The notes below the pieces were generated by a model. It did no database searches. It had not been told where the DNA came from and saw only the letters and a program-made list of their open reading frames with translations. DNA of 64,000 bases from UMGS1649 sp045611765 (GTDB taxonomy: Bacteria > Bacillota > Clostridia > TANB77 > CAG-465). A program made the translations under genes and the position numbers. Location of the stretch: contig JAZKXT010000010.1 of assembly GCA_045611765.1 (NCBI GenBank), forward strand, positions 49,327-113,326. The letters are read 5' to 3'. Shown piece by piece: positions 49,846 to 58,779 of this stretch. Position 1 is the first letter of the stretch. Every line of letters begins with the position of its first letter.

Positions 49846-52455
49846 ATGAAGGAAAAATACGAATGTGTTAGAAATATAGAGACGTTGGAAAGAGAGATAA
49901 TTAAAACTAAGAAAGCCCAACAGGAATACTCTATATATTCACAAGCTAAGGTAGATGAAATATTTAAAGCAGCAGCGCTTGCGGCAAACAATGCAAGAAT
50001 TATTTTGGCTAAGATGGCTGTTAGTGAAACGGGAATGGGAATTGTTGAAGATAAAGTCATTAAAAACCATTATGCGGCAGAATACATATATAATAAATAT
50101 AAAGATGAAAAAACTTGCGGAATACTTGAAGAGGACGAGCAGTTTGGTATTAAAAAGATAGCGGAACCAATTGGGGTAATTGGTGCTGTTATACCGACAA
50201 CAAATCCAACATCTACAGTTATATTTAAAACATTACTCGCACTTAAAACCCGTAACGGTATTATAATAAGTCCACATCCTAGAGCCAAAGAGGCTACTAT
50301 AGCGGCGGCTAAAATAATATTAGAGGCAGCAGTAAAGGCAGGAGCACCTAAAAACATTATTTCTTGGATAGATGTACCTTCTTTGGAATTAACTAATGCG
50401 CTTATGCATTCAGTAGATTTAATACTAGCTACCGGTGGGCCAGGCATGGTTAAGGCGGCATATTCTAGCGGCAAACCTGCGCTAGGAGTTGGTGCTGGTA
50501 ATACGCCCGCGGTTATAGACGAGAGCGCGGATGTGATTTTAGCAGTTAACTCTATTATTCATTCCAAGACTTTTGATAACGGTATGATATGTGCATCAGA
50601 GCAATCTGTAATTATACACAAAGATGTTTATGAACAAGCAAAAATAGAATTTATCAAAAGAGGTTGTTATTTCTTAAATGAACAAGAAAAGGAAAAAGTA
50701 AGAAAAACAATAATAATAAATGGTGCATTAAATGCAAAAATAGTAGGACAATCTGCATATACAATTGCAAATCTTTCAGGTATAGAAGTGCCTGAAAGCA
50801 CAAAGATATTAATTGGCGAAGTGGATAGCGTGGATATCTCCGAAGAATTTACACACGAAAAGTTATCTCCTGTACTTGCTATGTATATGGCGAAAGATTT
50901 TAAACAAGCGGTAGGAATTGCTTATCAGCTTATAGAAGATGGTGGACTGGGACATACATCTTCGTTATATATAAACACTGTAACCGAAAAAGAAAAAATA
51001 GAGAACTTCTATAACACAATGAAAACATGTAGAGTTTTAATAAATACTCCAGCATCACACGGTGGAATAGGGGATTTATACAACTTTAAACTTACACCAT
51101 CACTTACGCTTGGTTGTGGATCTTGGGGTGGAAATTCTGTTTCAGAAAATGTTGGAATAAAACACTTATTAAACATTAAAACTGTAGCAGAGAGGAGAGA
51201 GAATATGCTTTGGTTTAGGTCACCAGAAAAAGTATATATTAAAAGAGGATGTCTTCCAGTAGCACTTGATGAACTAAAGACAGTACTTAATAAAAAGAGA
51301 GTATTTATAGTAACAGATACATTCCTTTATGAAAATGGTTATACAAAATGTATTACAGATAAATTAGATGAAATGGGGATAGTACATTCTACTTTCTTTA
51401 ATGTAGCACCAGACCCAACTATAGCTTGCGCTAAAGAGGGTACAAAGTTATTAGAAGTATTTAAGCCGGATTGTATAATTGCAGTAGGCGGTGGTTCAGC
51501 TATGGATGCAGCCAAAATTATGTGGGTCATGTATGAACATCCTGAACTGGATTTTATGGATATGGCCATGCGTTTTATGGATATACGTAAACGTGTATAC
51601 ACTTTCCCCAAAATGGGAGAAAAAGCATATTTTATAGCCGTACCAACTTCAGCTGGAACAGGCTCTGAGGTCACACCGTTTGCTGTTATAACTGACGAAA
51701 ATACTGGAGTTAAATATCCTCTTGCAGATTATGAACTTATGCCTAAAATGGCTATTGTGGATAGCAATATGATGATGCATGCGCCAAAGGGGCTTACATC
51801 AGCTTCGGGGATTGATGCGCTAACACACGCACTTGAAGCATATGCATCAATGATGGCAACTGAATATACAAATGGTCTTGCTAAAGAGGCTATAAAAACA
51901 ATATTTGAATATTTACCGGAGGCTTATGAAAAAGGTGCAGAAGCACCAGTCGCAAGAGAAAAAATGGCCAATGCTGCAACTATGGCGGGTATGGCTTTTG
52001 CTAATGCATTCCTTGGAGTTTGTCATTCTATGGCACATAAACTTGGAGCATTTCATAACTTGCCTCATGGAATAGCAAATGCTCTTATGATAAACGAAGT
52101 GTTAAGGTTTAATAGTAGTGAAGCTCCAACTAAAATGGGAACATTTCCACAATATGACCATCCACACACATTGAGAAGATATGCTGAGATTGCAGAAAGC
52201 TTAAATCTTGGTGGAAAAACTGACGAGGAAAAACTAGAGAGATTAATAGTAAAAATAGAAGAACTTAAAGAAAAAATAGGCATTAAGAAAAGCATAAAAG
52301 AATATGGTATTGATGAAAAAGATTTTCTTAACAGACTTGACGAAATGACGGAACAAGCTTTTGACGACCAATGTACTGGAGCTAATCCTAGATACCCATT
52401 AATGAGTGAGATAAAACAAATGTATCTAAATGCATATTACGGAGGTAATAAATAA
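49846..52455 (+). CDS. adhE: Bifunctional aldehyde-alcohol dehydrogenase AdhE
   Basis: 869 residues from ATG 49846, with GGGGGAAC upstream. N-terminal acetaldehyde dehydrogenase (about 1-430) has IGVIGAVIPTTNPTST, GGPGMVKAAYSSGKPALGVGAGN and catalytic Cys in DNGMICASEQS. C-terminal iron-dependent alcohol dehydrogenase (about 455-869) has GGGSAMDAAK (NAD), and iron ligands in GIDALTHALEAY and CHSMAHKLGAFHNLPHG. It reduces acetyl-CoA to ethanol in two NADH steps, so the organism ferments to ethanol. It overlaps the APH-fold gene by one base. Confidence 0.97.
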   Translation: MKEKYECVRNIETLEREIIKTKKAQQEYSIYSQAKVDEIFKAAALAANNARIILAKMAVSETGMGIVEDKVIKNHYAAEYIYNKYKDEKTCGILEEDEQFGIKKIAEPIGVIGAVIPTTNPTSTVIFKTLLALKTRNGIIISPHPRAKEATIAAAKIILEAAVKAGAPKNIISWIDVPSLELTNALMHSVDLILATGGPGMVKAAYSSGKPALGVGAGNTPAVIDESADVILAVNSIIHSKTFDNGMICASEQSVIIHKDVYEQAKIEFIKRGCYFLNEQEKEKVRKTIIINGALNAKIVGQSAYTIANLSGIEVPESTKILIGEVDSVDISEEFTHEKLSPVLAMYMAKDFKQAVGIAYQLIEDGGLGHTSSLYINTVTEKEKIENFYNTMKTCRVLINTPASHGGIGDLYNFKLTPSLTLGCGSWGGNSVSENVGIKHLLNIKTVAERRENMLWFRSPEKVYIKRGCLPVALDELKTVLNKKRVFIVTDTFLYENGYTKCITDKLDEMGIVHSTFFNVAPDPTIACAKEGTKLLEVFKPDCIIAVGGGSAMDAAKIMWVMYEHPELDFMDMAMRFMDIRKRVYTFPKMGEKAYFIAVPTSAGTGSEVTPFAVITDENTGVKYPLADYELMPKMAIVDSNMMMHAPKGLTSASGIDALTHALEAYASMMATEYTNGLAKEAIKTIFEYLPEAYEKGAEAPVAREKMANAATMAGMAFANAFLGVCHSMAHKLGAFHNLPHGIANALMINEVLRFNSSEAPTKMGTFPQYDHPHTLRRYAEIAESLNLGGKTDEEKLERLIVKIEELKEKIGIKKSIKEYGIDEKDFLNRLDEMTEQAFDDQCTGANPRYPLMSEIKQMYLNAYYGGNK

Positions 52456-53201
52456 TGGATATAATTGCTGAAAGAAAAACAAAAACAGTATATAAAGATG
52501 AGGACACTGTTGTAAAACTATTTATTAAAGACTATTCAAAAGCAGATATATTAAATGAGGCTTTAATACATTCAAGGGTAGAAGAAAATACTAAACTAAA
52601 TATACCAAAACTGTTAGAAGTGAAGAAATATGGCTCACGCTGGGCACTTACAACAGAATATGTGGAAGGAAAAACCTTAACTGCTCTTATGACGGAACAC
52701 CCAGAAAAGCAAGATGAGTACTTGGAAATGTTTGTTAAACTACAGTTAGAAGTGTTGGCTAATACGGTTTCTCTTTTAAACCGTATAAAGGACAAGTTTA
52801 GAAGAAAACTAACGGATACAAATTTAATAGATGAAAATATAAAATATGAGTTGCTTCAAAGATTAGAGGGAATGAAGAATCACACTAAACTTTGCCATGG
52901 TGATTTTAACCCTAGTAACATTATAGTGAAACCAAACGGCGAATGTTATATATTGGATTGGTCTCACGCGACTGTAGGTAATGCATCTGCAGACGCTGCA
53001 AGGACGTTTTTAATATTTTCGCTTCATGGAAATGAAGAACTAGCAAACAAATATTTAGACCTATTTTCTAAATTAAGTAAAATAGAAAAAATAAATATTC
53101 AAAGATGGATTCCTATTGTTGCAGCAACTCAGCTTACTAAAGGAATAGAGAATGAACAAGATTTCTTAAGAAATTGGATAGATATTGTTGACTTTGAATA
53201 A
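52455..53201 (+). CDS. APH-fold (aminoglycoside phosphotransferase-like) kinase
   Basis: 248 residues. Kinase motifs: Lys in TVVKLFIKDY, catalytic loop LCHGDFNPSNIIV and metal-binding Asp in CYILDWSHATVG. This is the fold of aminoglycoside and choline kinases, in the TIGR02172-like group of unknown substrate. Real drug resistance is unlikely: the gene is chromosomal, coupled to adhE by a one-base overlap, and has the normal codon use of its neighbours. A sugar, amino-alcohol or lipid head-group substrate is more plausible. Confidence 0.82.
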   Translation: MDIIAERKTKTVYKDEDTVVKLFIKDYSKADILNEALIHSRVEENTKLNIPKLLEVKKYGSRWALTTEYVEGKTLTALMTEHPEKQDEYLEMFVKLQLEVLANTVSLLNRIKDKFRRKLTDTNLIDENIKYELLQRLEGMKNHTKLCHGDFNPSNIIVKPNGECYILDWSHATVGNASADAARTFLIFSLHGNEELANKYLDLFSKLSKIEKINIQRWIPIVAATQLTKGIENEQDFLRNWIDIVDFE

Positions 53202-53221
53202 GAAAATTGTATAGCGTTAAG

Positions 53222-53252
53222 AAAACGTGCACCTCTAAAGGGCGCGTTTTTT
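53222..53252 (+). terminator. Terminator of the adhE operon
   Basis: AAAACGTGC (53222-53230) pairs with GCGCGTTTT (53242-53250, one G-U pair), with an inner CC/GG pair and a T-run to 53252; it runs into the -35 box of the next gene. Confidence 0.82.
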
Positions 53253-53279
53253 GACATATGTACATATTTATGGTATAAT
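53251..53279 (+). promoter_or_regulatory. Consensus sigma-A promoter
   Basis: TTGACA (53251-53256), 17-base spacer, TATAAT (53274-53279): both hexamers and the spacing are exact consensus. It drives the double alpha-CTD gene. Confidence 0.88.
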
Positions 53280-53342
53280 ATTTGAGTCAAAAAATAAGGG
53301 CTTTTACAATTGTGAAAACCATTTTAAGGAGGAATAAGTGTT

Positions 53343-54161
53343 ATGGCAAAAAAGGCGATGGAGTATTATGGCAATGCAATGCGGGTATTTGTGGACTGGA
53401 GACGCTATAAACTGAATGAATGTATCTTTTATTACAGGCTACTAAAGAAAGTTGTGGATGATAACAAACCTATCGAGAGTAATTATTTTATTTCCGGTTT
53501 GAAAGAAATAATTAACCAACCAGGGTTTGCATACAAAGAGATACTTGAGCAAAGATTTGGTTCGGTTGAGTACAAATGTGTATCAGATATGGCTCGTGAG
53601 ATTGGAATCACAAAACAAGGCCTGTTGCTTAGATTTGAAAAGGCATATGAGTATATAAGGAAGCAGGAAACTTTATTTGACATTAATAAAAGGATGGCTA
53701 TATTGCAAGAAGCTTTGGATACTTTGCGTAATGCCAAGATGGAACACGAAAAAGAGAAGATTCCAAACGAAGAAAGTATAAATGCTTTAGGATTGAAAAA
53801 GAGAAGCCGAACGTGTTTGAATTCTGTGGGCATAACGACAGCATCTCAATTGCTAGAGATCACAGATAAGCAAATTATGGAAATCCCTGGAGCTGGCGTC
53901 AAGACCTTAGAAGATATATTGGAGTGTCAAAAAAGATTAAGAGATGCTATAAATACCAGTTGTATAAAGCGAAACTTGGATATAGATGGACTGCACTTGA
54001 GTTCAAGAGCAAGCCGCTGTTTAGATGAACTGAACGTGAAAACGGTGGTAGATTTTCTAAAGCTAACTAAGCGAGAAGTTTTAAGTGTATGGCATATTGG
54101 CAAGTCTACCTGGGAAGAAATATATCAAAAGCAAATGGAAATAAGAATGAGTGGTTTATAA
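53343..54161 (+). CDS. Regulator with sigma-4-like HTH and two RNA polymerase alpha-CTD domains
   Basis: 272 residues; ATG 53343 after AGGAGG. The N-terminal 110 residues are helical and end in an HTH like sigma region 4 (VSDMAREIGITKQGLLLRFEKAYEYIRK, about 78-106). Two alpha-CTD-like domains follow: about 143-200 (INALGLKKRSRTCLNSVGI, GAGVKTLEDI) and about 212-268 (LHLSSRASRCLDELNV, HIGKSTWEEI). Both keep the Arg matching E. coli alpha R265, which contacts UP-element DNA. This combination could compete with or mimic RNA polymerase subunits on promoters. It is not RpoA itself, which lacks the HTH. Strong promoter, terminator after. Confidence 0.75.
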   Translation: MAKKAMEYYGNAMRVFVDWRRYKLNECIFYYRLLKKVVDDNKPIESNYFISGLKEIINQPGFAYKEILEQRFGSVEYKCVSDMAREIGITKQGLLLRFEKAYEYIRKQETLFDINKRMAILQEALDTLRNAKMEHEKEKIPNEESINALGLKKRSRTCLNSVGITTASQLLEITDKQIMEIPGAGVKTLEDILECQKRLRDAINTSCIKRNLDIDGLHLSSRASRCLDELNVKTVVDFLKLTKREVLSVWHIGKSTWEEIYQKQMEIRMSGL

Positions 54162-54167
54162 CCAAAA

Positions 54168-54197
54168 AAAGAAGCGTACGCAATTGCGTGCGCTTCT
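54168..54197. terminator. Strong hairpin after the double alpha-CTD gene
   Basis: 13-bp stem (54168-54180 with 54185-54197, one G-U pair), loop AATT. A-rich side upstream and only CTTCTTC downstream. Confidence 0.75.
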
Positions 54198-54238
54198 TCG
54201 ATGTAAAAATGTGAATTTGTGTTGCATGAAATATTTGG

Positions 54239-54267
54239 TTGCAATTTTAGGTAAATAGTTGTAAAAT
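54239..54267 (+). promoter_or_regulatory. Promoter of the ABC exporter operon
   Basis: TTGCAA (54239-54244), 17-base spacer, TAAAAT (54262-54267). Confidence 0.75.
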
Positions 54268-54326
54268 ATAACCATTGTACATAAAGTAACTATTAAGTTT
54301 CATAAGATAATTAAGAAAGGAACACT

Positions 54327-56066
54327 ATGAGAGAATATTTAAAATATTTAAAAGGAGTCAGAAAATATGCTATTTTGGCACCGATTTTTATGATGGTTGA
54401 TGCTATGTGTAGCGTAGTCTCTCCGTACATAATTTCTAAAATAATAGATGTTGGAATTGCAAATGGTGACACTGGATATATTATTAAAATGGGTGGAATA
54501 ATGTTTTTACTAGCACTTGGTGTGCTTGGCGGTGGATTTGGATGTATGTATTTTTCAGCTAAAGCATCCTATGGATTTGGTGCAAATTTAAGAAATGATA
54601 TAATTCGCAAAATTCAAACATTTTCATTTGCAAATATTAACAAATTTACTACAGCTTCAATAATTACGAGGGCTACTAACGACGTTGAAGTATTGGTGCA
54701 ATTAGTGCAAATGTGCTTAAGGATGTTAATACGTTCGCCGTTTATGTTTGTTGGTGGAATTATTATGGCAATAACTCTAAACAAGGGTATGTCATTAATA
54801 CTTGTTGCTTTGATGCCACTGCTTGCAATGTTAATAGCATTTGCGATATTAAAAGCATTCCCGCTATTTACAAAGGTGCAAGAAAAAATAGATAGGGTAA
54901 ATAGTATACTCCGCGAAAATTTAGTTGGTTCAAGAGTAATAAAAGCGTTTGTTAGGGAAGAACACGAGGAACAAAGATTTAAAAATGCGAATAAGGAGTT
55001 AAGAGACTTATCTGTTAAAAGCTTTGGCATAATGGTATTATTAATGCCTGGCGTAACTTTAATAATGAACTTAGGAATAGCAGCCGTGCTTTGGTTTGGA
55101 GGAAAGTTAGCATTGACTGGTGGAATACAAGTGGGACAAATAAGCTCGTATGTTACATATATAACTATGGTGCTTTCAGCGCTTATTATGCTAATGGTGA
55201 TGTTTATGAACTTATCTCGTTCTAAAGCGTCCGCTAAAAGAATAAGTGAAATTCTTAATGAAGTCCCAGATATTACAAATAATGTGGAAAGTGTGGAGAA
55301 TAAACATGCTATTACCAAAGGAAAAGTGGAATATAACGTTAAAAAGTTTGCCTTTGCAGATTCTGAAGGGGAGGCCATACTTGAAAATATTCGTTTCGCG
55401 GCTAAACCGGGAGAAATGATTGCAATAATTGGCTCTACTGGAACGGGAAAATCTACAATAGTAAATTTAATGCCTAGATTTTATGATGTTACTGAAGGTT
55501 ATGTAAAAATAGATGGAGTTGATGTTAGAGATTATGACTTGAAAACTTTGCGTGATGGAATAGGTATGGTTTTACAGGAGAACAGATTGTTTTCTGGAAC
55601 TATTAGAAGTAATCTTTTATGGGGAAATAGTGAAGCTACAGATGAACAACTTTATGATGCGTTAAGAATAGCACAAATGGAACAACATGTGAGAAGTATG
55701 AAGGATGGCTTGAATTCTAGGGTTGAACAAAGAGGAACAAATTTCTCTGGTGGACAAAAACAAAGATTGACTATAGCAAGAGCTTTAGTAAAGAAACCGA
55801 AGATTCTTATTATGGATGACAGTGTGAGTGCGCTAGACGCAACTACCGAAAAGAATTTAAGAGAAGCATTAAGACGTGAAATGAAAGATACAACTATATT
55901 TGTAATTACCCAAAGAATAAGCAGCTGTAAAGAGGCGGATAAAATACTGGTTGTTGATGATGGAACTATTGTGGGCCAAGGCACACACGATGAACTTATT
56001 GTAGATAATAAGGTGTATAAAGAGATAAGCGATTCTCAAAACCAGGAGGTGAGAGACGATGGCTAA
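54327..56066 (+). CDS. Heterodimeric ABC exporter, subunit with degenerate catalytic site
   Basis: 579 residues: six-helix membrane domain (about 1-310) and an ATPase domain. Walker A GSTGTGKST and signature NFSGGQKQR are normal, but Walker B ends MDDSVSALD (Asp instead of catalytic Glu) and the H-loop is TQRIS (Gln instead of His). These changes mark the non-catalytic half of heterodimeric exporters such as BmrC or TM287. ATG 54327 after AAAGGA. The partner gene overlaps by eight bases. Substrate (drug, lipid or peptide) cannot be told. Confidence 0.93.
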   Translation: MREYLKYLKGVRKYAILAPIFMMVDAMCSVVSPYIISKIIDVGIANGDTGYIIKMGGIMFLLALGVLGGGFGCMYFSAKASYGFGANLRNDIIRKIQTFSFANINKFTTASIITRATNDVEVLVQLVQMCLRMLIRSPFMFVGGIIMAITLNKGMSLILVALMPLLAMLIAFAILKAFPLFTKVQEKIDRVNSILRENLVGSRVIKAFVREEHEEQRFKNANKELRDLSVKSFGIMVLLMPGVTLIMNLGIAAVLWFGGKLALTGGIQVGQISSYVTYITMVLSALIMLMVMFMNLSRSKASAKRISEILNEVPDITNNVESVENKHAITKGKVEYNVKKFAFADSEGEAILENIRFAAKPGEMIAIIGSTGTGKSTIVNLMPRFYDVTEGYVKIDGVDVRDYDLKTLRDGIGMVLQENRLFSGTIRSNLLWGNSEATDEQLYDALRIAQMEQHVRSMKDGLNSRVEQRGTNFSGGQKQRLTIARALVKKPKILIMDDSVSALDATTEKNLREALRREMKDTTIFVITQRISSCKEADKILVVDDGTIVGQGTHDELIVDNKVYKEISDSQNQEVRDDG

Positions 56067-57867
56067 AATGGGACCGCCTAATGGGAAGAAGTTTGAAAAA
56101 CCAAAAGATGCAAAACAGACAGTAAAAAGATTATGGGGTTATTTAAAGCAAAACAAGGCTTTACTTGTAACGGTTATAGTATTAGTTATAGTTTCTGCAG
56201 TTATAGATATGGCTTCTATTTATGTTTTAGCACCAATAATTGATGATTATATTATACCTATGGTAGAAAACAAAGGAGCAAGCGAATATGTGGCAGGACT
56301 TGCTAAAATGATAGGGATATTTTTAGGACTAGATGTGGCATATGTGATATGTAACTATATATCTTCAAAGATAATGATTAAAGTTTCACAAAATACTGTT
56401 ATGACAATGAGAAATGAACTTGTGGAAAAGATAGAGAGACTTCCTATTAAGTATTTTGATACTCATCCACATGGTGAACTTATGAGCAGAATTACAAACG
56501 ATATGGATAATTTGAGCAACACGTTAAATAGTAGTGTGATTCAAATTGTATCTGGCTTCTGTACTCTTATACTTGCGTTAATTGCGATGTTTAGCATAAA
56601 TGTAGCAATGTCATTTATATCTATTATAATAATACCTATTATTGCGGTTGTTGTTATAAGCATTTCTAAAATTACAAGAAGACAATTTGTAAAACAACAA
56701 GAATGCTTGGCGAAGGTAAATGGATATGTTGAAGAATACATATCTGGCCAAAGGGTAATCAAAGCATTCAACAAAGAAGAGGACATTATAGCTGGATTTG
56801 ACGAAGTGAATGAAACGTTAAGAAAGGAAGGCTTTAAGGCACAATTTACATCGGGTGCGGTTATGCCAATAAGTGGGGCAATCAATCAAATAGGAACAGC
56901 ATTTACAATGGTGCTTGCGGGGCTGTTTGCTGTGCGAGGTAAAATTTCGATAGGGAATATAGTTTCGTTTAATAAATTTTCTAGCCATTTTGGAAGACCA
57001 ATAAATGAAATAGCAAACCAATTTAATGTAATACAATCTGGCCTTGCCGGGGCAGAAAGAATGTTCAATATTATGGATGAGGACGAAGAATACCCAGATA
57101 ATGCAGGCAAAGATAAGCTTACTACTGTTAGGGGACATGTAGAATTTAGAAATGTTTCTTTTGGCTATAATAAAAACAAATTAGTTATTAAAAATTTTAA
57201 TTTAGAGGCAAACCCTGGTGAGACTATAGCTTTGGTTGGGCCTACTGGTGCTGGTAAAACTACTATTATTAACCTTTTAACAAGATTTTATGATGTGACA
57301 GATGGCGAAATTTTAATTGATGGAAAGAACATTAAAGAATTAGATAAGTATTCTTTAAGAGAGGCACTAGGAATTGTTCTTCAAGATACAGTTATGTTCT
57401 CTGAAACAGTGAAAGAAAACATACGTTACGGTAAGCTTGAAGCTACGGATGATGAAGTTAAAGAGGCAGCCAAACTAGCGAATGCTCATCAGTTTATAAA
57501 ACGTTTACCACAAGGCTATGATACTCTTTTGGCTGAAGATGGCGGCAATATTTCTGTTGGCCAAAGGCAACTACTTAATATATCTAGAGTAATACTTAAT
57601 GATCCTGACATACTAATACTTGATGAAGCTACAAGTAATGTAGATACAAGAACTGAAGTGCAAGTTCAAGATGCAATGAATAAACTTCTAGACGGAAGAA
57701 CAAGTTTTGTAATTGCCCATAGACTTTCGACAATACATAATGCAGATAAAATAGTTGTTATTGATCATGGAGAAATTGTTGAACAAGGCAATCATGATGA
57801 ATTAATAAAAAAAGAAGGAATGTACTATACAATGTATACTGGTATGTTTGATGTTATAGAAGAATAA
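56059..57867 (+). CDS. Heterodimeric ABC exporter, catalytic subunit
   Basis: 602 residues with a Pro/Lys-rich cytoplasmic N-terminus, membrane domain (about 35-330) and an ATPase domain with Walker A GPTGAGKTT, full Walker B ILILDEATSNVD and H-loop IAHRLST. Its signature is altered, ISVGQRQ instead of LSGGQ. So the competent site is this Walker A/B with the partner's signature, and the degenerate site is the reverse pairing. ATG follows AGGAGGTG. Confidence 0.94.
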   Translation: MAKMGPPNGKKFEKPKDAKQTVKRLWGYLKQNKALLVTVIVLVIVSAVIDMASIYVLAPIIDDYIIPMVENKGASEYVAGLAKMIGIFLGLDVAYVICNYISSKIMIKVSQNTVMTMRNELVEKIERLPIKYFDTHPHGELMSRITNDMDNLSNTLNSSVIQIVSGFCTLILALIAMFSINVAMSFISIIIIPIIAVVVISISKITRRQFVKQQECLAKVNGYVEEYISGQRVIKAFNKEEDIIAGFDEVNETLRKEGFKAQFTSGAVMPISGAINQIGTAFTMVLAGLFAVRGKISIGNIVSFNKFSSHFGRPINEIANQFNVIQSGLAGAERMFNIMDEDEEYPDNAGKDKLTTVRGHVEFRNVSFGYNKNKLVIKNFNLEANPGETIALVGPTGAGKTTIINLLTRFYDVTDGEILIDGKNIKELDKYSLREALGIVLQDTVMFSETVKENIRYGKLEATDDEVKEAAKLANAHQFIKRLPQGYDTLLAEDGGNISVGQRQLLNISRVILNDPDILILDEATSNVDTRTEVQVQDAMNKLLDGRTSFVIAHRLSTIHNADKIVVIDHGEIVEQGNHDELIKKEGMYYTMYTGMFDVIEE

Positions 57868-57877
57868 AATGTTATGC

Positions 57878-57912
57878 TAAAGCACCCTAATCTAACGATT
57901 CGGGGTGCTTTA
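57878..57912 (+). terminator. Terminator of the ABC exporter operon
   Basis: TAAAGCACCC (57878-57887) pairs with GGGTGCTTTA (57903-57912), with an inner AATC/GATT stem. The trailing T-run is weak. Confidence 0.72.
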
Positions 57913-57946
57913 AAGTTTGCGTAGGGGTGTTGACTAATAAATAGTT

Positions 57947-57975
57947 TTGACAACATCTATACATTTTGATATAAT
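57947..57975 (+). promoter_or_regulatory. Consensus promoter of the surface-glycan genes
   Basis: TTGACA (57947-57952), 17-base spacer, TATAAT (57970-57975), exact consensus. The start codon lies only 16 bases past the -10, so the leader is about 9 bases and barely fits the AAAGGTGA ribosome site. Confidence 0.82.
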
Positions 57976-57990
57976 TACAAAGGTGATTAA

Positions 57991-58779
57991 ATGTTAAGAT
58001 TTTCAATAATAATTCCTAATTATAACAAGGAAAAGTATATAGGAGAGTGTTTAAATAGTATCAAAAACCAAACATTGGATAAAGAAAAGTATGAGGTTAT
58101 ATTTATTGATGATGGCTCTTCTGACAACAGTGTAGAGATTGCTTCTAAATATAATGTGAAAATATTACATACTAATAGAGCTTTGGCTGGTGGCGCTAGA
58201 AACGCTGGTATAAAAGAGGCTAAAGGTGAGTATTTGGTATTTATAGATAGCGATGATTTTTTGTGCGCTAACGATGTTTTGGAAAACCTAGATAATCATA
58301 TAACAGATGAAGATATAGTATTTTTGAATTTTTATCGTCAAACAGATGAGGGAACAATACTTATAGAGGCAGAAGAGAAGAGTTTGGCTCATCAAATAGA
58401 AAATATTAGAACTTTGGGCTGCCCTACAAAATGCTTTAAAAGAGATGTAGTAACTTTATTTGATGAAAGGTGCTATTATGAGGATGTTTACTTTACGATG
58501 TATGCGCTTTGTAATAGTAAGAAGTGCAGCTACTTTAAGCAACCATTCTTTACTTATAGATATGTCAGAAATAGTATAACTAAAACGGAGAGTATATCTG
58601 CTAAAAAGATGATAGATGTATTTGTACAAATAACAAAATTATACTATCTTTGTGATGAATTTCCGGAGCTTAAAATGGGTATACTGAATAGAATTAAGAG
58701 AGATAGATTAATTGATAGGCTGGAAGTGTTAGATACATATTTTGAAACAGGAAGGAATGCGTTTTATGATAAGTTCTAA
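57991..58779 (+). CDS. Family 2 glycosyltransferase
   Basis: 262 residues with the GT-A start FSIIIPNYNKEKYIGECLNS, VIFIDDGSSDNS, AGGARNAGIKEAKGEYLVFIDSDDF (the DSDD is the nucleotide-sugar/metal motif) and a catalytic-loop Asp in YYEDVYF. No membrane helices. Probably transfers sugars to a surface polysaccharide. The pyruvyl transferase gene overlaps its end. Confidence 0.92.
   Translation: MLRFSIIIPNYNKEKYIGECLNSIKNQTLDKEKYEVIFIDDGSSDNSVEIASKYNVKILHTNRALAGGARNAGIKEAKGEYLVFIDSDDFLCANDVLENLDNHITDEDIVFLNFYRQTDEGTILIEAEEKSLAHQIENIRTLGCPTKCFKRDVVTLFDERCYYEDVYFTMYALCNSKKCSYFKQPFFTYRYVRNSITKTESISAKKMIDVFVQITKLYYLCDEFPELKMGILNRIKRDRLIDRLEVLDTYFETGRNAFYDKF

Noticed and set aside
52455..53201. Antibiotic-resistance aminoglycoside phosphotransferase
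   Set aside because: Only the general APH fold is visible; coupling to adhE and native codon use argue for a metabolic kinase.
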